Source: Tenebrio molitor
Lineage: Eukaryota; Arthropoda; Insecta; Coleoptera; Tenebrionidae
DNA length: 64,000 nt
Reading direction: 5' to 3'
Assembly: GCF_963966145.1 (NCBI RefSeq)
Contig: NC_091048.1
Location: forward strand, 18,042,001-18,106,000
How positions within the stretch are numbered: the stretch's first letter is position 1; each line of letters opens with the position of its first letter. The notes beneath the pieces were generated by a model. The model made no database searches, was not told the DNA's origin, and worked only from the letters and a program-made list of their open reading frames with translations. This document shows, one piece after another, positions 42,154-54,347 of this stretch. Both the position numbers and the translations under genes were made by a program.

Positions 42154-45100
42154 CAACTAAATTCGGATTCACTATTATATCAAGAGGCAGTTAATATTGA
42201 ATCGTTGTCTTTGTTTGTTGATAGTAATATCACCCTAACTGGAGGTGACCGTCTGATAAGTCCTTTAGACCTTGGCTCCTCTGTTGCGTCTGCCTCCAAT
42301 AGTGTACGTAAGCCTGAGCAGATCTCATTCTTGGTTCAGTACCTAAATGCCGGTGGTACGAATACTAAGATATCTGATTTTTTTGAATCAACTGGTGGTT
42401 CTCAGAGTGACGTCATTGCCGTGTCCGAGACTTGGCTATCTGATAATGTTTCATCCTTGGAAATTGCTGATAATAGCATTTACGACATCTACAGAAAGGA
42501 CAGAAACTTTACTGATCTTGGCCTCGTGCGTGGTGGTGGCGTTTTGCTGCTAATTCACAAATCTTATCGGGTCTTTCAACTGAATCTTGACCATATTATT
42601 GCCCATTTGCCTATTATTGATATAATAGGTTGTAAAGTTGTATTGAATTCCCAATCTTTTGTGTTCGTTTTTGTTATTTATATACCACCTCAAACCTCTG
42701 TTGATGACTTTGCCACCCTGATGGAGTTTTTGGAGGTCTTGGATTACTTGTATGAACACGATGTACTGTTTATAGGTGATTTTAATGTGCCTAATTATAT
42801 CAATAATAATGGTTGCAGAATAGACTCTAAAAACGAACTTTTACTTAATTTTTGTAGTATTTTAAATCTTAAACAATTCAATTATATTACGAATTGTGAT
42901 AATCGTTGTTTAGATCTAATACTATCAAGTTTTGATTGCAGTGTTATGCTCGATTCCGCTCCCCTGTTAATTGGAAGTGCGCTTCATCCTCCTTTATTTT
43001 GTATTTGCTCTCTGAAGTCGCCTTGTCGCAAGTTTTTCAAAAGTTCCAAAAGTTGCCGCGGGGAAGAACGATTTAATTTCCGTAAAGCTAACCTGTTGGG
43101 TCTCTACGATTGTATTGCGAATTGTGACTGGAGTTTTCTGCATGCTGTGAACGATGTGAATGTGGCAGTCGGTTTATTTTATGAAAAGTTATATGACATG
43201 TTTCGGCAGTTTGTACCGCTGAACAGAGCGAATTCTTCACATTATCCGGTCTGGTATACAACCGACATTATTAGGAAATTAAAACACAAGTTTAAGGTTT
43301 TTAAAAAATACAAAAAAACTAAGTCACGCTCTACATTAATTGAATTTAGGACCTTGAGACGTGATCTTAAGATCAGCATTACCTAATGCAGCATACCATG
43401 AGTACATTTCTACGGTTGAACAGCAACTAACTCACGACCCTCGTTGTTTTTGGTCATTTGTGAACCATAAAAGGAAATCTAGTACTATTCCTTCAGTTAT
43501 GCAATTAGATGAGGTCGAGTACTCCACCCCGCATACTATCGCTAACGCCTTTCTATCCTACTTCGAAAAGAATTTTTCGTCACCATCAATGACAGATTTT
43601 CAGTTTAATAATCCTTGTAACAACAATTATATTCATTTGCCAAGTATTTCTACTGATGATATCCTAAGGCATCTTTTAAAACTGAAGCCGTCTTCTGCCA
43701 GCGGTGATGATGCCCTTCCTGGTTTTATCCTTAAGGATTGTGCTCAAATACTGGTTACGCCTTTGCATTTTTTATACAATTTAATTTTAACAACCTCAGT
43801 TTATCCGTGCTTATGGAAGGTTGGTAAGATTTGTCCTATATTCAAGTCGGGTAAGAAGAATATCATCTCAAATTATAGACCTGTCACCATTCTACCGCAT
43901 ATTTCCAAGGTATTTGAGTCTATTATTTACTCTTATATATATACTAATGTACAAAATGTTATCTCTGAACATCAGCATGGATTTTTTAGGGGTAGGTCTA
44001 CGTCCACCAATTTATCCTGCATCTCGCATTTCATTTCAGCTGCGTTGGATAAAAATACTCAGGTTGATGTCATCTACACCGACTTTTCAAAAGCATTTGA
44101 TCGCATCGATCATAATATCTTATTAAATAAACTCAGACACTTCGGGTTCAGTGACTCTCTTTTAAATCTATTCGAGTCTTATTTATCGGATCGTTTTTGT
44201 TACGTAAATGTTTTAGGTTTCTATTCTGCTCGGCTAGTTGTAAATTCAGGTGTTCCCCAAGGGTCTAATTTAGGTCCCTTGCTTTTCCTTTTGTTTATTA
44301 ACGATATCGTTGAAATATTTAGTTTAAATGTGCTTTTGTTTGCCGATGATGTTAAGCTGTATTCTACTATTAGAGATATTTCTGACTGTATGCGTTTGCA
44401 ATCAAATGTTGATGTGCTTTATGGTTGGTGTCGCAGTAATGGTCTCCCCTTGAATCGTGACAAATGCTACATTCTCTCGTTCTCTCGTAAGACCAAGCCG
44501 CTTATGTTCGATTATAGAATTGGGAATGCTTCATTGACTAGGTGTTTCACTTTCAAGGATTTAGGCGTTACATTTGACGCTCAATTCACCTTCAACGAAC
44601 ATGTTGATATTATTGTGGCATCATCAGTCAAAACTTTAGGTTTCATCTTTCGATCGTGCAAACGATTCAGGTCTGAGAGTTGCTTAAGGGCACTTTATTT
44701 TACCTTGGTCAGATCTAAATTGGAGTACTGTTCAATTGTATGGTCGCCGATCTATCGAAGAGGTGTTGATGCTTTGGAGTCGGTTCAGAGGAAGTTTGCC
44801 AAGTATCTTCTGTTCAAGTTAATTGCTGAATTTCCTCCAAGAGGTACTCCTAATTCTGTTCTTTATAATATGGCAAATCTGCGTTCTCTCAATATGAGAC
44901 GTAATGATAGTTTTCTGATATTTCTATATAAGATCGTACACGGCATTATTAATTCTCCCTTCTTGTTATCCCAAATTTATTTCAATGTGCCTCGGGCAAA
45001 TCTTAGATCTGGTCGTTTTTTTTATGTTCCGCGAGCAGTTACTAATATACTGCATCGTTCCCCTCTTTATACTGCCTGCACATTATTCAATAGCAACTGT

Positions 45101-45172
45101 AGTGAGTGCGATATTTTTGTGATTAGTCTTGGACAATTTAAGAGATTGATTACCTGCATTTCAGAGGTTTAA
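42154..45172 (+). pseudogene. LINE ORF2 (endonuclease plus reverse transcriptase), one frameshift
   Basis: First part to 43386: the endonuclease begins near LVQYLNAGG, with SETWLSD (catalytic Glu) and FIGDFNVPNY; the expected Ser-Asp-His end is degraded. One extra base near 43383 shifts the frame; the second part (to 45172) has AAYHEYI, YRPVTILPHISKVFES, HGFFRGRST, IYTDFSKAFDRIDHN, SGVPQGSNLGPLL, LLFADDVKLYS (FADD catalytic site) and the CR1/Jockey-like C-terminus. There is no RNase H. ORF2 has no ATG before its endonuclease; the first is at 42721. Confidence 0.85.
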
Positions 45173-45282
45173 TTGAGCGTTTCCCGTAACGGGTACACAG
45201 TCGCTTTTTGAGCTGTTGCATTGTATAACGCTGTTTACTGTTGGTTTTTGTTTGGGTGTACAACCTGTTAACCAACATACCA

Positions 45283-45307
45283 AATAATAATAATAATAAT
45301 AATAATA
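45283..45307 (+). repeat. (AAT)n LINE tail
   Basis: About eight AAT units end the LINE, the same kind of tail (mirrored) as at 2090-2123. Confidence 0.9.
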
Positions 45308-47672
45308 ACATCAGCCGTTTGACGTCAGGCGTCACGGTAACGACGAGTGAAGCTACGAACTAAATTTAGTAAATATAACCTTACATTTTTGTGAAAAATA
45401 TCTGTTACCAGCCTACGCGAAAGTCCCTAGTCTAATATGAAAACTTGAACAGCTGAAATTTCAGAAATTAGTAAAGCAAAGTCTCGAGAAAGTAGATAAA
45501 ATAGTATATTACACTCGTTTAATAAGACATATTGTCACATTCGTTCCATTGAAACATTCATGTGATAATAAAGCGTCTTATTAAACTTAATAATATACTA
45601 TTACAAAATTAAAATAGGTAGGTACTTCATAATCCTTTTGTTTTTAAGTTACAATGATTTTAATTTAACCAATCATCGTAGACAAATATGAATTCAATCC
45701 ATGCGTTTCCTAGGAAACAACAGCTCACGGTAGATTTATCTGTTATCTTTCTGTTGTGATTGGCTAACTTAAAATTGCTGTAGTTTAAAAACTGTAAGGT
45801 TAAACAAAAAAATTCTAGTGAAAGCTTTCTCAGCAGAAAGAGCGGAGCACGTGGTTAACGGGATATACGCCAGTTCTGGGACAGCCTGTACATATAAAAT
45901 ACAATTTCTTTATTTTCATTGCAAACCTTGTCCCTCGACGTCTCTTAATATCAGTAGATACCCAACAACCTTTACAACAGACAACAGGTACTTCCGGACG
46001 AAAGTTTATGTGCTCTAAAATTGAGCCCGGATGTGTTGTAGGTAGGAGGTTTTAAGGATCATCTAATTAAAAGAATTCTCCGGACGAAACTACCCAGCTT
46101 GCGAGCGAACCCAATAAATAGGGCGAGTTCACAAAGCCTAATTATGTACGAATCACATTATTATTAATAGATTCTAAAAATTACGATAATTCCAATGTGT
46201 TCTGTCTTTGCTGTTGTGGTTACGAAGTTGTTTATTACTATTTATTTTAAAACCAACAGTGTTTGAAATACGAGCTGAAATCGTCTTTATTTCTGGTTGT
46301 AATAATGAGCCAAGTAAGTGAAATTGCAACAAAAGCCAAAGAATATTTACTGTATAGTTTGCGATCAATACTATTCTTTCCTGATTTAAATAAAATTATG
46401 AAATTTAATTATTTTGCCGTTCATTTTGAAGTAATACCAAGAATTGTCAAGCGTCCATTTTACTTTATCATTATGGACGCCGTCCATAGAGAGCTAGTTT
46501 ATGGACGATAGACGATATCATAAATCATGAATTATAATACAGTAAAACATAATAGTTATTTACATAATTAGTGGGATAAAAGCAATATTACAGGACTCGA
46601 GTGTGAAGATTGCAGATGACGACGGCGTTAGCCCGAGTTCATCTGTAACACACGAGTTTCCTGTAATATGCTTTAGCCCACGTGTTATGTACAACATTTT
46701 ATCTACGGCTGCGAATTATTAATTAAAAAAAAAAACAATTTTTAGCAAAAAAGTCAAATTTGACATTTACAAAAATATATTATGATAATTGTTAAATGTC
46801 AATTTCAATCGTTTTAATTCAAAATCAAAGCAACAAGATTGAAACAATTTGCTCAATACCAGGACAACCAGCTAATTCTGTTAGTAAACAACGCGTTGTT
46901 TTTAATTTTTCATAATTGAGAGCCGGGTCGTTTACGTTTTATAGCGGCTCTCGGAAGTGGAGTGACTTCGAAAAATGTACATTGGGGTTACCCCGACGTC
47001 AAATGAGAAAAGTACCAGAACTTGGAACGGAAACGTGTGTGATCCTGTTTCGAAGACGACCTGGAGTATGTACAAGAGACGAGCGTCGCTGGAGGTGTCA
47101 CTGCAGTTTGCGTCGTTTTTCCAGTATGGCGTGTATTACAAAGTGGTCTCTTGTGCGAGCAACGCAAAAGAGAATACATAGTATATGATATCAACGAAAG
47201 TGAGTCTTTTTGTGCCAAGCCCAGAGATTGAAGACCGAAATGAAGTCGATGCCGGCAACTGGGCGAACAAAACTCAAGAACTGTGTGCGGTAATGAACTA
47301 CATTACGCAACTCAAATGACTGTAAATGAGTGTGGTAATAACGACTTATCCAAGCAGCCGTAGATAAACTTGTTTTCTTTATTTGCTTTAAATAAGGTGA
47401 TCTTCACTATTGAATAGTTGTGCTAACGAAAATCAAAGTTCCATTTGTACGAGTATGTTATTGTAACGTAAATTAGACATACTAAGAATCATTATTATCT
47501 ATCTATTGTGAGAGATTAGTTTAATTAAAGTGATTTAGCTAAATTTTGGAAATCGATTCTACAGTTTATTAGATTTTTTATAAAAACGCACTTGTTTGAC
47601 ATGTTTATATTTTTTTATTAATGAAATCAATAACAACATCAAAAATATGACATATCTTATCCAGTTGATTGA
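45308..47672. other. Intergenic stretch with small inverted repeats, no sure gene
   Basis: Two palindromes are seen: about 45498-45602 (ATAGTATATT and AATAAGAC mirrored) and about 46556-46695 (GTGGGATAAAAGCAATATTACAGG mirrored as CCTGTAATATGCTTTAGCCCAC). The segment 46916-47218 is less AT-rich, with overlapping 60-90 codon frames on both strands, but no family is recognisable; it may be a piece of an unknown repeat or exon. Confidence 0.5.
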
Positions 47673-50600
47673 CTAATTCTTCTTAATTTTACTTTTGTTC
47701 TTATTTTTACTTAATGTTTTCAAAATAATTTTTATAAACGCGTAAATCAAGTAAATTGTCAGTAAAGTAATTGCAATTAGAAAGGCTACTACATCTAGAA
47801 CTAAATACTGATACCAGGGTAATTCTAATCCCGCTACACGTAAATGTGCACCCCCATTGTGTCGTATAATATGCCGTATCCAGTAATCCGCAACATCAAT
47901 AGGTTTGTTTTGTCGGTCACGCATAAGTTTTGATCTTGTTTTCATATTTTCCGAATATCTAAAAATGAAAAAATTAACATTTTTATGCTTCCCTTAAAAA
48001 AAAAAGAAATACTTTGGGTTTTTCAATATGTCATTAAGAGCCTCCTCTAATGTTTCTTCGTTTAGGTCGTCGTATAAAATGTACCGTCCGCAACCATTCC
48101 AAGCAGCCTCAGCTGCATTCATCACTTGATCTCCAAAAACTGGAAGTGCTAAGACAGGTACTCCATGGTATACACTTTCAAGTATACTCAGTAAGCCTCC
48201 GTGGGTAACGAACGCTTTGACATTTGGATGTGCTAAATAAAGTCATCATCAAAAATATAAGATATTAATACGAGTAGAACGTAAAGATTTTACCTAGAAT
48301 ATCTTGTTGGGGTAGCCATTTACCCAATTTCACATTTTGGGGCTGCCCAGGTAGCGATTCGTCTTCCCATTTCCACAACACTTTCTGTTTTAATTTTGAA
48401 AAAACTCTAAGGATGGCTTCTCGTTTCTCTACAGGAAGGTTAATACTCTGAAGTGTCGACCCCATACTAAAATAGACCACACCCTCTTTGGCACTATCTA
48501 AGTACTCTTGAAGATCTTTGGGTAGTTTTTTTGGTGGATTTATATGAAAACCTCCAATGTCAACCATGCTAGGTACCCGAGGTACCGGTTTGTTGGTACT
48601 AATATGTGAATTTACCAGCACCAATGACGCATTGTAATTTAAAACGTCCAAATCTGGAGCGTCGGGAAAGTACTTCTTCATTATCTTATTTTGGGCAGGA
48701 AAGAAAAGAAGATTTCTGTTTAGCTCGCCGGCAATGTAAATGATTGTGTTGAAAACGCGGTGAAAGAAATTTTTTGGATCCATGTTAATCTTCTGTTCGG
48801 GAACATACGAAGGTGGTGCCGGATTGGCCACCAACGGGTTAATCCACGCATTTGAACCGAAAGTTACAAACACAACTAGGTGTGCTTGGAAATGATGAGC
48901 GAAAACTTTCAACCCGTCGTTGACGAATTGCTCAATGATCACAACGTCAAATTTTTTATCAGACTTAAGAAGTTTTTGCACATTTGGGTCACTCAACGTA
49001 CCTTCGGTGAACTCATTACCAATAGAATTCATAGCTAAGAGGTATACAAGAAAATTGATATCGTTCAGTTGGAACAAGTTGAAGCTATCTGAAACAGAGA
49101 ACAGTGAATTATTGTCTAATCATGATGAGGTGGCACATACTTAGAAAATGATTACGTTTGATTACTCAATGGTTCAAACGTTCAAAGTCACCAAATTATA
49201 TTTAGTATCTACGTTAGTGAAATAATCCCACACAGGTAATGACTAATGACTATCGCAAACGTGCAAATAAAAAGTGTACATAAAGGAAAAAAATTAAAGA
49301 CAATTAAATAGGATATTACTTATTGCATAATGTTTACAAAGCAGTAGTACAAATACATGACAGCTGTTGACAATTGTGCTAATGAATTTCTACTGATGCA
49401 ACATGAGTTCAAAAAATTGTGGTCAACTGCAAACTATAGATGTCAAACGTTATTTATTCAGCAAACAGGTAATAAACTAGGCAAAAATGAATAGAGATTT
49501 TTTTCTTTTCTGAATTTTTCATAAATACAGTTTAAAATTTGTAATGAAATGTATTAGAAATACATATATTAATATACACATTAAATGTAAAGTTTCAAGT
49601 ACCTGTAACATTTTTAATTTATCTTGTGAATAAGAATTATTTTGCTTTCCAAGAAAAATTGTGGAATTCCCTATTCACTTTTGCCAGTTTACTTAATATG
49701 ATTTTTTTTTTGCTAAAAAAAGTTTTATTTATTTATAACTAATCAATGAGTTTACCTGATTGGCTGAAACCATGGTTTCATTTATAGTCGTTTCCAGTGA
49801 CATCCCTGCTGTCAATATGACAGTATGTTGGCATCACTTGCTGTTTCAGTTTAGTAATTTTGAATTTGGCAATTTACCTTGACGCGGCAAATTGACAAAT
49901 TCAAATTATTATCTATCATTTCCGACAAAATATGTAGTCTGATTCGAATTCCGAGGATGACTTAGTTTTACCATGTTTTACACCATGTTGAAGATTGAGT
50001 TTTATTGTTTGTTGTTGATGTTTTACAAAATATAAATTTTCTTTTACCATAACCTCAATTTCTTGCTTGACATTTTTTTTAACTAGGATTTTCTTATACT
50101 CTGAATACTGGTTATGAATTTGTGTGTACAATCTGCACCAACATATTAAAAATGACACTGACAGCACGGATGTCATTGAAAACGACTATACATGAAATGA
50201 CGATCAAAGTGAGGTTATGTATATAACACATATGTCAAAGCAAACCGACTAACATGACGACATGCATTTGTAAAGAGATAGTGTGATCGCTGAACAGATG
50301 GAGTAATAAAATCGTCCCCTAGTGCCCGCGTATTTTAAACAGGAGCTTCCAATTGGCTTATTCAAAACGTGCGCATATTTCTGAAAGCCTGATGTACATC
50401 CACAAAAATTACTTGACGGCATCTCATTAATTTTTAACCTCGCTTCGGCAGTTTGACTACGTAGGTACTCATGTTTGGAGAAGATGTGCACGTCAATGAA
50501 TGCAACATTTTTCTCAGCCTATCAACTATATCATTTGCTTATGAGAATGATAAATGGCAAAGAACCTGCCTCATTGTGAAACAGGCTTCGGCGTATATTG

Positions 50601-53517
50601 TTCTGCGCAACTAACGCCACATCCCTTTTTTTTATTACTCCATTTGTTCAGCGACCACACTTTAATTAACGGCCTGTTTGTTTTAGTAATTTCTAAATAT
50701 CAAAATAAAAGCCACAATTTAAATTTTAATGTATAGAGTGTATTAAAAATGTCGCATAATATTTATGTCACGAATCTAAGTAAACTCGGTACAGGTTGCA
50801 AAGACACACTTGTCATTTGCAACAGCATTTTTTTCATATTTCTGAACCAAATAAAGGCACAAAGGGACCAGAAAATCATAGTTTGGGTTGATTATTTTCC
50901 ATATAAGTACAGTTTTAAAGTAATTTTAAATGACTAATGCCATAAAAGCGCTGTTGCAAATGACAAGTGTGTCTTTGCAACCTGTACCGAGTTTACTATG
51001 CCGGCCAAAAAATTTTGGCCGTCATTGTCTGTCAATTCAAAAAAAAAAAATTGTAATCCGTACTGTATTGTCATCATGATTACCGTCTTGATTATGAACG
51101 TTATTTTTTGGGTGGTAAATTTCACAACTCAAAATTATTTTGTCATTTCTACAACACAGAACATTTACCTCAGGTTATCTATGTATATCTATGAATATCT
51201 GAGCTTCAAACAGTTTAAATTGATTGTCAAAATGACAAGAATCGAAAGTGGGGTTACGAATCCTAAAGGTCTATTTACACTTTACTTGAAAGTCAAGAAA
51301 GTGACGGCCAAAATTTTTTGGCCACCATAGTACGTTGAACACCAAACAAAAAATTCTAGTTTGAATTTGGTAACGATAATAACAACAATGATGGTAACAC
51401 AATAATGATACAAAATGTTTCAGAAATGACATTACTGACAATTCTTGTAACTTGACTTGAATTATTCAAGTTCGAAAAATCACTCTAGCTTAGTTCCGAT
51501 GTTGCATTATTAGCTTCAAAATTTATGAACAGCATTGTTTGTATTTAAAAAAAATATTGTATTTAATATTATATTACAATAACATTAAAAAATAAACCAA
51601 TAATTAAAATGATAAAATTGGTACTTGTGGAATTATGTATATATTATTGATAGTATTGATACACTTTAAATGTATCGGGCCTTCAAATAAATATATATTT
51701 AGAGTAGGCATAGGCGACATTCTCATTCTGTTAACAATGTAAAGTAATTTTTGTAGGTAACCAATTGAAGCATTGGGTGGAAAAACAGCGTTATCCGAGA
51801 TAAATCAATTTGAAATAATTTGAATGCTACAAATGACAAAATTATATGAGTTATGATGCTGTGGCTTGTGAGGATTATTATTTCACTGAGTTGCTATTGT
51901 TTTCCTTCAAGAAAAAAAGTAATATGTATTATAAAACAGATTTTTCTACAGCCCATTTAAAAAAATAATGAAAACGCTGTTTTTCCACCAAATTTAAAAT
52001 CATTCAAGAAAATGCGATAAAGTATTTAGGTGATTTTACATAACCGAACCATCGACGTCAACAAAAAAATTATTTTTAGATTATTGTTCTACGAATTATT
52101 GGGAAAATACATACTTTAGAAAAATATATTCAGAACAATTTGACGACCACGCATACCATCACTATTAAACGCCAATTTTCAGTGTTTTCAAGGAAAAACA
52201 GCGTTATACAGGTTGGGCCGTATTACGAGACGTTTTTGAAGTTGTCTTTCACTAAAGTTGCGATTAAGGTATAAAACGATATAACTTTATGCAATTATAA
52301 CCAGTGGGAAAGAGATGCATTCATGAGCATGTTCACCGCTGATACGGCCCATTGTTATTTTTTCAGTTACAACTTCTTAACCTTGCGTTAGATAAAATTG
52401 CGATTTTCACTACGGTATCCTAGATACCTTAACAATCGTTTCTACCAATAATACAAAAAACAGCGTTAATAGCTTAACGCTATTTTTCCACCCAATGCTT
52501 CAATTATTCTCCGGAGTTACACAGTAAGCTTTTTCCCGATTTCATATTGTCATATTCCGTGGAGGGGAATAGGGAGAATGCACTACAAAAATTAAAAATA
52601 TTTTCTAACCTAATTTTATTTCGTTAAAATGTCAGACGTTTCTTGTGTCATTTTCTACGCTGGAAAAATGTTGCAAACAATTGAATTTCCATAGGTTGCT
52701 CTAAATATAAATTTATTTGGAGGCCCGTTATTTCTCCATTACAATCCAAGCAAATTTCCTTGTTTGACTGTTAATAACTTCATGAGCAGAGGATTAACAA
52801 TAAATTGGTACTAGAATTTTTTTGCTTGTATTTCACCTCCTATTGCTACTTTGATTTGATTGAAAAATGTTCGATTTAAAAAAAATCTAAGCGCTCGTAA
52901 ACGTAGATACAGTTTTGTACACAACACGTGCAATGCTGCTATATAGGTACCTACATTATTATCGCATACATGATTACACAATCGTGGCCTACAGACCCTT
53001 GCAAATTTCACGTGCATGTTATAATAATACCTATAACAGACAAATGTTTTGTCATATGTTTATTTGTCAAAAGGTGCAGCGAAAAACTAAAAACATAATC
53101 GTGTATGAGCTATAATTTCATATAAACTTTATTTTTAATATTTTCGAGTATTTTCTAGTAGTGACAAGCACTATACACATTCTTTACCGCTACATGTGAC
53201 TGTGATGTAAACAAAACCTTGATCAAAATAGAATATAACATTACCACACGCAACACAAATTTTAATCACTCACTTTTATCTTGTGGTTTGGCGAAACTGG
53301 TAAGCGTTATATCTACGTAACTTCCATTTTTCGGAGGGTCTTTTTCTGGATATGGACTGATCACGGTGACATCGTGCCCTTTTTCTGCAAGTCCCTTCAT
53401 CAGACTGCTACCCAAAATGTAGTGACTTCTGCCAGATGTGGGAAAAATTCCTAATATCCTTGCGCATTCCGTAATCTTTAATAACACGATTAACGAAATC
53501 AATGACAAAATTTTCAT
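47673..53517 (-). CDS. UDP-glycosyltransferase UGT-E, 4 exons with a 4.2 kb first intron
   Basis: Exons 53274-53517, 48294-49088, 48013-48232 and 47673-47958, joined by introns of 4185, 61 and 54 bases, all GT-AG with matching phase, give 514 residues. Seen: signal peptide ending TECA, catalytic His32 in RSHY, FDVVIIEQF, WLPQQDILAHPN, FVTHGGLLS, FGDQ, RHNGGAHLRVAGLEL, a membrane span and tail SKIKKN (KxKxx). Exon 1 (244 bases) matches the length of exon 1 in A, C and D. The pairing of exon 1 with exon 2 is inferred from phase, order and lack of any other candidate; the long intron has filled with MITEs. Expected role: ER sugar conjugation. Confidence 0.85.
49089..50778. other. UGT-E first intron, left part: no recognised gene
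   Basis: AT-rich intronic DNA. Frames at 49916-50176 and 50249-50491 (minus) have no family match and no splice-consistent context, so they are not called. Confidence 0.5.
50779..50997. mobile_element. MITE, 219 bp, 47-bp perfect inverted repeats
   Basis: AGTAAACTCGGTACAGGTTG at the left runs 47 bases that are mirrored at 50951-50997 (…TACCGAGTTTACT). Inside the first intron of UGT-E. It abuts the next MITE. Confidence 0.8.
50996..51330. mobile_element. MITE, 335 bp, GGCCAAAAAATTTTGGCC ends
   Basis: The left end CTATGCCGGCCAAAAAATTT and the right end AAATTTTTTGGCCACCATAG mirror over 29 bases with two mismatches; the GGCCAAAAAATTTTGGCC block is itself nearly palindromic. The 110-codon plus frame across it is not a gene. 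Confidence 0.75.
51331..51762. other. UGT-E first intron, middle part: nothing recognised
   Basis: AT-rich, without long frames or clear repeats. Confidence 0.5.
51763..52505. mobile_element. MITE, 743 bp, inverted ends about 31 bp
   Basis: AATTGAAGCATTGGGTGGAA at the left is mirrored by TTCCACCCAATGCTTCAATT at the right. Its inner region has further fragments of the end motif (AACAGCGTTAT) near 51970 and 52200, and an inner pair TGGGCCGTAT and ATACGGCCCA. Confidence 0.75.
52506..53273. other. UGT-E first intron, right part: nothing recognised
   Basis: AT-rich intronic DNA next to the exon 1 donor. Overlapping 66-68 codon frames on both strands at 52811-53115 show no family. Confidence 0.45.
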
Positions 53518-54347
53518 TATTATTGTGAATTTAACAACAAGAATGGCGGCTCACAGGTTACACGCTCGACAATCAGCGGTGTTATGAAGTTTGAAATCAT
53601 CACAGTATTTTAGCAATCATGGTGGGAGATAATAGTACTACGCATGTTTCTAAGATGTTATCTCCGATTATTTAGTTTACACTGTTGTACCTGAACTGTA
53701 TCACTAATTTACTACTTGTCCTTGGACTTTCATTATTTTGTAATAAATTTTTATAAAATAATTACTTACAGAAAGAAATTATCTAAACTTTAAATAAAAT
53801 ATTACCATTATAAATTAATAAGTTTTAAATTAGACATTCATCAAAAACAGCAAGAAAAAAAGGGTAGGGAACAATCACATACATATGGAAACGTAATACA
53901 TATTCATGTATGTATGTACTTACATATTTATGTATTTCAACACGAATTCAAATGAAAAACAACTTGACGTGATTTGAATCGTTATCACTTATCAATTATC
54001 ATTTATCATATTACAACACAGGACAAAAATGAATCTATTTTAGATTAAAAAAGTATGTATGTAGTAAGTAATAATTGTCAGCATAACCTTTTTCCATTAG
54101 TCGATTCATTTTTTGATCAACTAAACTAAACATTGTGCCCTTAAGAATAATATAGTAGGTACACATACACAGTATTCAACAAATGTCGTTAAAAAATAAA
54201 TATCTTTGTTTATTAATTTTTTACATTTTTTATCTCACTTTCATTTTACAAACTACCAAATTATTATTTTCCAAATAAAAATCACGTTGCTACAGGAGAT
54301 GTAGAAATGTCCTATAATGTGGTGCAATGTTTACATAATAGAGTCAT
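53518..54347. other. UGT-E 5' flank
   Basis: No gene. Holds the four-site GATA cluster at 53981-54010 about 470 bases before the UGT-E start, and the short 3' flank of UGT-F at the right. Confidence 0.5.
53981..54010. promoter_or_regulatory. Cluster of four GATA-type sites upstream of UGT-E
   Basis: GTTATCACTTATCAATTATC, then ATTTATCATA: four TTATCA sites in 30 bases. Dense enough to stand out even in AT-rich DNA. A GATA-factor enhancer for UGT-E is possible; inferred. Confidence 0.45.

Larger units (their letters stand above)
41035..45307 (+). mobile_element. Endonuclease-type LINE (Jockey/CR1-like) with (AAT)n tail
   Basis: Contains ORF1, ORF2 with endonuclease and RT, a short 3' UTR and an AAT microsatellite tail at 45283-45307. 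The 5' end appears truncated, since ORF1 has no ATG at its start. The clade is unresolved between CR1 and Jockey relatives. It is the longest copy of the family that also left the fragment at 2090-2973. Confidence 0.88.

Noticed and set aside
49916..50491. Minus frames of 80-86 codons in the first intron of UGT-E
   Set aside because: No family, no start context and intronic position; likely chance.
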